From NCBI GenBank assembly GCA_934338765.1, contig CAKRHL010000117.1, positions 1 to 6,677 on the forward strand: a DNA stretch of 6,677 bases. Direction: 5' to 3'. A program made the position numbers and the translations under genes. Shown here piece by piece: positions 1-6,400 of this stretch; the stretch's first letter is position 1, and each line of letters starts with the position of its first letter. Under the pieces are notes generated by a model. The model worked only from the letters and a program-made list of their open reading frames with translations, searched no databases and was not told the DNA's origin. This DNA is from an uncultured Lachnospiraceae bacterium (GTDB taxonomy: Bacteria > Bacillota > Clostridia > Lachnospirales > Lachnospiraceae).

Positions 1-16
1 ACATGGAGGAAAAGAC

Positions 17-1300
17 ATGCAGAATATCATGAGTGTAAGGGAATCTCTGGAGCAGGGTTCACTGGATCAGAGGATCAAGGAGATCTATGTGGATGAGCAG
101 AGAGTTCCTTATAATAGAGAGCGGTATGTCCGGGCGATTGACCGGTTTACCGAGTTATTCCCTTCCGAAAAGGAAATTGAGATATACAGTGCGCCGGGGC
201 GCAGTGAGGTATGTGGCAATCATACGGACCATCAGAATGGCATGGTGCTTGCGACTTCGATCAATCTGGATGCCATTGCGATCGTGGCAAAGGCAGAGGA
301 GCCGGTGATCCGTCTGGTATCCGGAGATTTCCCGATGGAGGAGGTTGATGTAGCGGATCTTTCTATGAAGGAAGAGGAGCAAAGCACCACCACAGCATTG
401 ATACGTGGAGTTGCAGCGGGGATGAAGGAGCGTGGCCACAAGGTCGGCGGCTTTACGGCATATGTTACCAGTGATGTGCTGATGGGAGCCGGGATGTCTT
501 CTTCCGCAGCATTTGAGAGCCTGATCGGCACGATCCTTTCCGGGCTCTACAATGATATGAAAGTTTCCAGCATCGAGATTGCCCAGATCGGCCAGTACGC
601 AGAGAATATATATTTTGGCAAGCCATGTGGTCTGATGGACCAGATGGCTTGTAGTGTTGGCGGTATGATCTTTATTGACTTTAAGGAGAAGGAGCATCCG
701 GAGGTTAGGCAGGTACACACTGATTTTGAAAAGGCAGGCTTAAGCCTTTGTATTGTGGATACCAAAGGATCTCATGCCGATCTGACACCGGACTATGCCG
801 CAGTGCCGGCAGAGATGAATCAGGTGGCACAGGCTCTGGGCAGGGAGCATTTAAGAGAAGTGCCGAGGGAGACATTTTTTAAAGAGCTTCCCAAGCTTTG
901 GGAAGAGACTTCCGGCAGAGCGGTACTTCGTGCCATTCATTTCTATGAGGAAGAAGAGCGGGTTCTACGGGGAGTGAAATCACTGGAGGAGTCTGATTAT
1001 CCGGGATTTTTAGGTGTGATCAAGGCAAGCGGAGATTCCTCTGCAAAATACCTGCAGAACATTTACAGTCCAAGGGATGTGGATTCCCAGAATGTAACCG
1101 TTGCTCTGGCAGTCAGTGAGAGTATTCTGGGGAAGAACGGTGTGTGCCGTGTCCATGGCGGCGGTTTTGCCGGCACGATCCAGGCATTTGTAAAAAATGA
1201 AGCAGTGGCTGCTTACAAGGAGCAGATCGAAGCAATCTACGGGGACGACAGCTGTCACGTATTAAAGGTGCGTTTGCAGGGTGGCATACGAGTTTTATGA
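17..1300 (+). CDS. galK: Galactokinase, divergent clostridial type
   Basis: Predicted to phosphorylate galactose with ATP to galactose-1-phosphate, the first committed step of the Leloir pathway in the cytoplasm. The 427-residue product is slightly longer than typical bacterial galactokinases (about 380-400). GHMP-kinase motifs are in the expected order: the galactokinase signature region GRSEVCGNHTDH (residues 61-72), the ATP-binding loop GAGMSSSAA (157-165), CGLMDQ (204-209) with D208 at the usual catalytic-base position, and the C-terminal glycine motif HGGGFAGT (380-387). The signature is unusual: the classical form is GRxNLIGEHTDY, whereas here Asn is Glu, Glu is Asn and Tyr is His, with the Asp of HTD kept. 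The ATG at 17 is chosen because GGAGG (5-9) lies 7 bases upstream; an in-frame ATG at 29 is the alternative. The galE gene follows after 48 bases, so the two are probably co-transcribed. The promoter lies before the window. Family assignment is firm; exact sugar specificity is less so because of the altered signature. Confidence 0.93.
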   Translation: MQNIMSVRESLEQGSLDQRIKEIYVDEQRVPYNRERYVRAIDRFTELFPSEKEIEIYSAPGRSEVCGNHTDHQNGMVLATSINLDAIAIVAKAEEPVIRLVSGDFPMEEVDVADLSMKEEEQSTTTALIRGVAAGMKERGHKVGGFTAYVTSDVLMGAGMSSSAAFESLIGTILSGLYNDMKVSSIEIAQIGQYAENIYFGKPCGLMDQMACSVGGMIFIDFKEKEHPEVRQVHTDFEKAGLSLCIVDTKGSHADLTPDYAAVPAEMNQVAQALGREHLREVPRETFFKELPKLWEETSGRAVLRAIHFYEEEERVLRGVKSLEESDYPGFLGVIKASGDSSAKYLQNIYSPRDVDSQNVTVALAVSESILGKNGVCRVHGGGFAGTIQAFVKNEAVAAYKEQIEAIYGDDSCHVLKVRLQGGIRVL

Positions 1301-1348
1301 TGAACCCTTCAGATAGACATAAAAGCAAGGACGAAAGGGAGGTTCGCT

Positions 1349-2374
1349 ATGAAGATTTTAGTTACAGGTGGAGCAGGATACATAGGAAGTCATACCTGCG
1401 TGGAGCTTTTAAATGAAGGTTACGAGGTAGTTATCGTAGATAACCTGTACAATGCCAGTGAGAAGGCGGTACAGAGAGTGCAGGAGATTACCGGGAAGGA
1501 GCTGACCTTCTATAACAGCGATATCAGAGACTATAATGCGATGAGCAGCATTTTTTCAAAGGAAAAGCCCGATGCCGTGATCCATTTTGCGGGGCTTAAG
1601 GCAGTGGGAGAGTCTGTCTCCAAGCCATTGGAGTACTATGAAAATAATATCGGCGGCACCCTGAATCTGTGCAAGGCGATGCGGGAAAACGGCTGCAAAA
1701 ACATTATCTTTTCCTCTTCTGCAACGGTTTATGGAGACCCTGCATTTATCCCGATCACAGAGGAATGTCCAAAGGGCGTATGTACCAATCCTTACGGCTG
1801 GACAAAGCATATGCTGGAGCAGATCCTGACGGACTTCCATACAGCAGACGATGAGTGGAACGTGATCCTTCTTCGTTATTTCAATCCGATCGGAGCCCAC
1901 AAAAGCGGTCTGATCGGCGAGGATCCGAAGGGGATCCCAAACAACCTGCTCCCTTATGTGGCACAGGTGGCGATCGGTAAGCTGGAGTGTGTCGGTGTCT
2001 TCGGGAATGACTATGATACACCGGATGGAACCGGAGTACGTGATTATATTCATGTAGTAGATCTGGCAAAGGGACACGTTAAGGCGATCAACAAGCTGAT
2101 GGAGCATCCGGGAGTTAAGATCTACAACCTGGGAACCGGAAAGGGATACAGTGTTCTTGATGTGATCAAGGCATTCGGAAAAGCCTGCGGCAAGGAGATT
2201 CCATATCAGATCAAGGCGAGACGTCCCGGTGATATTGCGACATGCTACTCCGATGCATCCTTAGCCAAAAAGGAGCTGGGCTGGGAGGCACAGTATGGGA
2301 TTGAGGAAATGTGTGCAGATTCCTGGAGATGGCAGACCATGAATCCGGACGGATACAATACAGAGAATCAATAA
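1349..2374 (+). CDS. galE: UDP-glucose 4-epimerase
   Basis: Interconverts UDP-galactose and UDP-glucose using tightly bound NAD, completing the Leloir pathway and supplying UDP-galactose for cell-surface glycans. It is a short-chain dehydrogenase/reductase of the extended type. The N-terminal Rossmann motif GGAGYIG (residues 7-13) binds NAD. The catalytic triad residues S124 (in SSSATVYG) and Y149-x3-K153 (in NPYGWTK) fall at the same numbers as in the E. coli enzyme. Typical GalE blocks HFAGLKAVGES (79-89) and LRYFNPIGAH are present. The length of 341 matches the family norm (about 338). The start at 1349 has a strong GGGAGG (1337-1342) 6 bases upstream. The gene sits between galK and the LytTR-PAS gene, whose ATG begins one base after this stop. 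Nothing appears damaged. Confidence 0.97.
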   Translation: MKILVTGGAGYIGSHTCVELLNEGYEVVIVDNLYNASEKAVQRVQEITGKELTFYNSDIRDYNAMSSIFSKEKPDAVIHFAGLKAVGESVSKPLEYYENNIGGTLNLCKAMRENGCKNIIFSSSATVYGDPAFIPITEECPKGVCTNPYGWTKHMLEQILTDFHTADDEWNVILLRYFNPIGAHKSGLIGEDPKGIPNNLLPYVAQVAIGKLECVGVFGNDYDTPDGTGVRDYIHVVDLAKGHVKAINKLMEHPGVKIYNLGTGKGYSVLDVIKAFGKACGKEIPYQIKARRPGDIATCYSDASLAKKELGWEAQYGIEEMCADSWRWQTMNPDGYNTENQ

Positions 2375-2375
2375 A

Positions 2376-3161
2376 ATGCAGAAAGAACAAAAAATTACGA
2401 TCATTTCCCATCGTCGCAGGGTGACAATTTCGGTTCGGGATATCCTATACGTTCATATGCGCCGGAAGTATGCAGATATACATATGAACAGCGGTGAGGT
2501 TCTGGAAACGAGAATGACCTATAGGGAGCTTTCGGAACTGCTCGGGACTGCTTTTATCGAGGTGCGCCGGGGGTGTCTAGTATCTGCGATCGCGGTATAC
2601 AGTATTACCGATACCATCAATCTGAATAACGGGGAAATACTGGATTATACCCAAAGCCGCAAAAATGAGATTGATGAAAAGCTGTATCGTCAGAGAAAAA
2701 GGGTCATACGGGGATTTTCAACGATAGGGACGCCTGTTTCCACCGCCGAATATTGTGAATATTATAAAGGGTTTGAGCATATGCCCTTTGCCTTTGCGGA
2801 TATTGAGATGATATTTGAGGACGATTTCCGGGCGATCGACTGGGTATTCCGGTATGGAAACCCTGCATTGGCGAGACTGGAAGGAATGCCCTTGGAAAAG
2901 ATGATCGGTCACAGCTTTCGAAGTATCTTTCCGGATATGGATGAAAAGTGGCTTCGGGGATACGAGCGGACGATTTTGTATGGAGAAACGCTGTCCATGA
3001 ATGAGTACAGTCCGGAGATCGATGCGGATCTGCTGATCGTATGTTTTCCGACTTTTGAGGGGCATTGTGGCTGCATCCTGCTGAATCAGGATGATGTTTT
3101 GCATATCCGGAGTGAATGTGAACCGGATGGAGTCGTAAAAATGCTTTTTGGAAGATCATAA
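2376..3161 (+). CDS. LytTR DNA-binding regulator with C-terminal PAS-like domain
   Basis: A likely cytoplasmic transcription regulator of 261 residues. Residues about 6-105 read as a LytTR domain: the opening strands (VRDILYVHMRRKYADIHM, 20-37), TYRELSELLG (48-57), and the hallmark FIEVRRGCLVS (60-70), comparable to the FxRIHRSxLVN block of the family. Residues about 125-240 resemble a PAS sensor fold: FRYGNPALARLEGMPLEKMIG (158-178, broken here only for description), SFRSIFPDMDEKW (180-192) and a terminal GHCGCILL strand (229-236). There is no receiver domain or membrane segment, so it is not a classical two-component response regulator; the domain order is LytTR first, PAS second. The start is one base after the galE stop and has no good Shine-Dalgarno (only AGAGA near 2362-2366), which suggests translational coupling to galE. 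A strong terminator follows. The ligand and target are unknown; the repeats at 3232-3347 are a candidate target (inference). Confidence 0.85.
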   Translation: MQKEQKITIISHRRRVTISVRDILYVHMRRKYADIHMNSGEVLETRMTYRELSELLGTAFIEVRRGCLVSAIAVYSITDTINLNNGEILDYTQSRKNEIDEKLYRQRKRVIRGFSTIGTPVSTAEYCEYYKGFEHMPFAFADIEMIFEDDFRAIDWVFRYGNPALARLEGMPLEKMIGHSFRSIFPDMDEKWLRGYERTILYGETLSMNEYSPEIDADLLIVCFPTFEGHCGCILLNQDDVLHIRSECEPDGVVKMLFGRS

Positions 3162-3174
3162 TAGAAACCAAACC

Positions 3175-3217
3175 GCCGTCAGGCTGTGGAGGGTATCCGT
3201 AGTCTGGCGGCTTTTTT
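3175..3217 (+). terminator. Strong intrinsic (rho-independent) terminator
   Basis: Thirteen bases after the LytTR-PAS stop, 3175-3190 and 3196-3211 form an unbroken 16-bp stem around the loop GGGTA (3191-3195), followed directly by six T residues (3212-3217). Twelve pairs are Watson-Crick and four are G-U. The G-U pairs would become A-C mismatches in a transcript from the other strand, so the hairpin is built to act in the + direction. It should end the galK-galE-regulator transcript and insulate the surface gene, which has its own promoter. Confidence 0.93.
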
Positions 3218-3231
3218 ATGTATTGGGAAAG

Positions 3232-3347
3232 TGCCGGCTTAACTTTATATTCGACCGGTAGGAGAATCTGAAAATCGGTTTTGTACCGCTTTATGTGATG
3301 ATTGGAAGGATTTGTACCGGTTTGAAGCAAAATTTATACCGTTTTAC
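3232..3347 (+). promoter_or_regulatory. Helically phased direct repeats, candidate LytTR-type operators
   Basis: The stretch between terminator and promoter carries direct repeats of the form TACCGNTTT. The three clearest begin at 3284 (TACCGCTTTAT), 3315 (TACCGGTTTGA) and 3337 (TACCGTTTTAC), each preceded by TTTG or TTTA. Two weaker copies begin at 3232 (TGCCGGCTTAA) and 3253 (GACCGGTAGGA), and a poorer one at about 3273 (AATCGGTTTTG). Start-to-start distances among the main five are 21, 31, 31 and 22 bases, close to 2, 3, 3 and 2 helical turns, which would place them on one face of the helix. LytTR proteins are known to bind direct repeats about 21-22 bases apart, and the AlgR-type core ACCGTT resembles the copy at 3337. 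The repeats are seen directly; the identity of the bound protein is inferred from the neighbouring LytTR gene. Confidence 0.6.
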
Positions 3348-3369
3348 AGGCGAAAAAGCTCTTTTTGTG

Positions 3370-3399
3370 TTGTATTTATCAGACGCTGCATAGTATAAT
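3370..3399 (+). promoter_or_regulatory. Putative sigma-A promoter of the surface-protein gene
   Basis: A perfect -10 hexamer TATAAT lies at 3394-3399. The best -35 candidate is a poor TTGTAT at 3370-3375 with an 18-base spacer, as expected for a promoter that depends on an activator. Transcription would begin near 3405-3407, at a short palindrome CAGGCCTG (3405-3412), giving a leader of about 35 bases before the ATG at 3442. The phased repeats end about 20 bases upstream of the -35. Confidence 0.65.
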
Positions 3400-3441
3400 C
3401 AAAGCAGGCCTGATGAATGAATGCACAAATGGAGGTATTGT

Positions 3442-6400
3442 ATGAAAGTGAGAGGAAAATGGAAGAAAACGCTGGCTCTGTTGGTCAGCCTGGCGATGTT
3501 GTTAGGAATGATGCCGGATCTGACGTTGACAGCGGTTAAAGCTGCGGCAGAGGAAAACGCGGCAGAGTTGACGCAAACGGTAACATTTGAAGGAATTGAT
3601 GGAACAGGTGGATGTAGTTACGGGGAAGGATATGAAAGTCTTTTCGATGGAAAATATACAGAATCAGATGGCACAAAATGGTGCTGTGACTTTTCTGATT
3701 CTGCGTATGTGATCATTAAAGCATCTGTACCGGTGTGGATCGGCGGTTATACCTTTGTCACAGGAAATGATAACAAAAAAGAAAATGGAAGAAATCCAAA
3801 GACCTGGAAGCTGTATGGATGTGAGGCGTATAGCTCCACAGATGAGGATAATTCCTGGACAGAGCTTGCTTCTGTGACCGGGGATACTACGATGCAGGAT
3901 AAAAACTATACTTCGTATCCGTTTTCAGTAGATGGTAATGAAACGAAATATCAATATTATAAGTTTGAATTTACTGCAAACCAGGGTGCAGATGTTATGC
4001 AGCTGAGTGAGATCCTGTTTGATTATAACGTATGTGACCATGAATGGGTGAATGGTGAAACGCAGGCAGCTACCTGCACAAAGGATGGCTTTCAGAAGAA
4101 ATCCTGCAAAAATTGTAAGCGAGAAATCACCACAATCATACCGGCTGCTCATCGGTGGGGAGCGATCGGACAGACGAAAGAGGCAACATGTACGGAAGGG
4201 GAGCTTCAGGAAGAGAAGTGTCTTGCTTGTGAGGAAACACGATGGGTGTCTAAGTCCGGTGGAGCACCGGCTCTGGGGCATGATTGGGAGGAGACAGGCA
4301 CAGAAGCAGAAGCACATACCTGTACCGAAAATGGAAAAATTATAAGGACCTGTACCAGGTGTCATGCTGTCGACAAGAAGGATGATCCGGATGATCCGGC
4401 AACGGGACATGACTTTGGGACAGATGGAAAATGTACGCAGTGTGATGCAGCGAAAAGTGATTATTTAACCCCAACCACACCAAAAGGAGAAGGTACAAAA
4501 GAGAGTCCTTATGAAATAGAAAGTGTAGGAAATCTTTATTGGTATGTAGCTAGGTGTCAAAAATGGCCGGATGTTATTTGCGCAAAGCTTACGAAGGACA
4601 TTACGGTAAATTATAATTTGATAGAACGCTTAACGGAAAAGGATTACGAGAACGATAACCATAAATTTTTCTCCTGGACGGCAATTGGTGTTTCTTTAAG
4701 TGAAACGATGGTTTTTGATGGCGACGGTCATACGATCAGCGGATTATATTGTTGTTCTCAGGATCAGAATGATGTTGGTTTTTTTGCGAGTATATCCTTA
4801 TCCTCAAGAACAACCGTGAAAAATCTAAGGATTGCCGATTCCTATTTTTACAGTAAAGAGGGGAACGTAGGGGGGATTATTGCTAGTTCCATAAATGCTT
4901 TCGTGGTAAATTGTTCCTTTCAGGGAATCGTTAATGGTAATCAGTATGTAGGTGGAATTGCCGGCGAGGCAGGGAAGCCAACCGATCATGCCTACATACG
5001 TAATTGTTATACACAATGCAAGGTGATGGGTTCAGATACGAGTACGAAAGGCACTGTGCTTGGAAAACAAAATGGTGCAGAGATGTCAGATTGTTATTAT
5101 CAGACAGATGTGTCCGCTGATAGTAACGGCCAGACAATACCAGCCATTGGCGAGTGTACTTGGATGACTACAGAGGATCTGAAGGAGCCCGTTGGAGTTA
5201 CTGCAGCACAGATCAGCTCCGGAGAGCTTGCATATAAGCTGTCATGCGGCTGGAGCGGAGAGGTTTATGGTGAACAGGTCAGCGCAGAGGTCTGGGGACA
5301 GACACTGGAAGGTAAGTACAAACAGGCATATCCGGTGGTGAATGGAGAAAGGGTATATAGTTGGAAGCAGGATCAGGATTGTAAGTGCCGATCGAAGGGA
5401 AACATAGTTGACGTGTATAGTAATAAGAATACACCTCAAGAGAAATACAGGATAAAGGATATCAGCGTTTCGGATCTGAAATGGAATACGCCGGAGGAAC
5501 CGTTCGTTTATGATGGTACTCAGAAGAGCATTTCCCTTGCAGATACAGATAAGCTGCCGGAACAGCTTACGGTAGCACTCTCCGGCAACGTGGCAACCCG
5601 GGCGGGGATTTACACAGCGAAGGCGACCATCTCCGTGAAGAGTGAATACACGGATCGATATCATCTTGAAAATACTTCGGATAATTCGGCCGTGATCACG
5701 AGGCAGTGGACGATTGACAAGGCAGAGATTCCTGACAATGCACCGACAGATCTTATGGTAGAGAATACGGTCAAAACAGTGGAAGAAGCCGGAAAACTTG
5801 TTTTTACAGATGATGTGACAAATAGTGGATGGACACCGGAGGCTTCCGATGGATCATTGGACGTGGTCAAAGCAAAGACAATCCCTGCCGGTGGCAGTGT
5901 GACCCTTACAGCGGTTTATACAGGGGATGATAAGGATTGTTATAAGACGATCAGGAAACAAATAACAATAACCCGAAAAGCATGTGAAGAAGATCCGGAG
6001 GTTTTATATACCGGAGATGGGGAACATGCACCGACCTGTACTGCAGCGGGAACCGGTCATACGGAATGTAAATTGTGTGGAGATATAATGAATACAGATG
6101 TTTCTGTGGGAAAAACACCTCATACACTGGTGTTGGTTCCGGCAAAGAATGCAACACTGCTGGAAACAGGAAATATCGCATATTATAAATGTCAGGAGTG
6201 TGATGGTTACTTTTCCGATGAAGCAGGGAAAAATGAAATCTCAGATAAGACGAGTGTGATCACACCGACCAAATCTCCTGAGCCGACTGTAAAGCCGACC
6301 ATGGTGCCAACGACAGAGCCGACCGGAAAGCCGGGAGAGACTGCAAAGCCGGGAGAGACCGCAAAACCGGGGGAGACAACAAAGCCGGGAGAGACCGCCC

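Noticed and set aside
155..718. A reverse-strand open frame of 187 codons inside galK
   Set aside because: It lies fully within a well-supported galK, has no recognisable domain, and shows implausible composition; it is a shadow frame.
1305..1339. Weak pairing CCCTT with AAGGG that could cover part of the galE ribosome site
   Set aside because: Only five base pairs over a long loop with no extension; too weak to call a regulatory hairpin.
1556..2107. A reverse-strand open frame of 183 codons inside galE
   Set aside because: galE is complete with all catalytic residues on the + strand; the antisense product resembles nothing and lacks a start context.
2704..3330. A reverse-strand open frame of 208 codons across the regulator end and the terminator
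   Set aside because: It covers the PAS-coding part of the regulator and passes through the hairpin; no promoter or ribosome site is seen for it.
3421..3441. In-frame upstream ATG that would add seven residues to the surface protein
   Set aside because: No ribosome site precedes it, and the GGAGG at 3431-3435 is ideally placed for the ATG at 3442, which starts a normal signal peptide.
4052..4345. A + strand open frame of 97 codons in another frame
   Set aside because: It lies inside the large surface-protein frame and is highly basic without a domain; the 3442 frame explains this DNA better.
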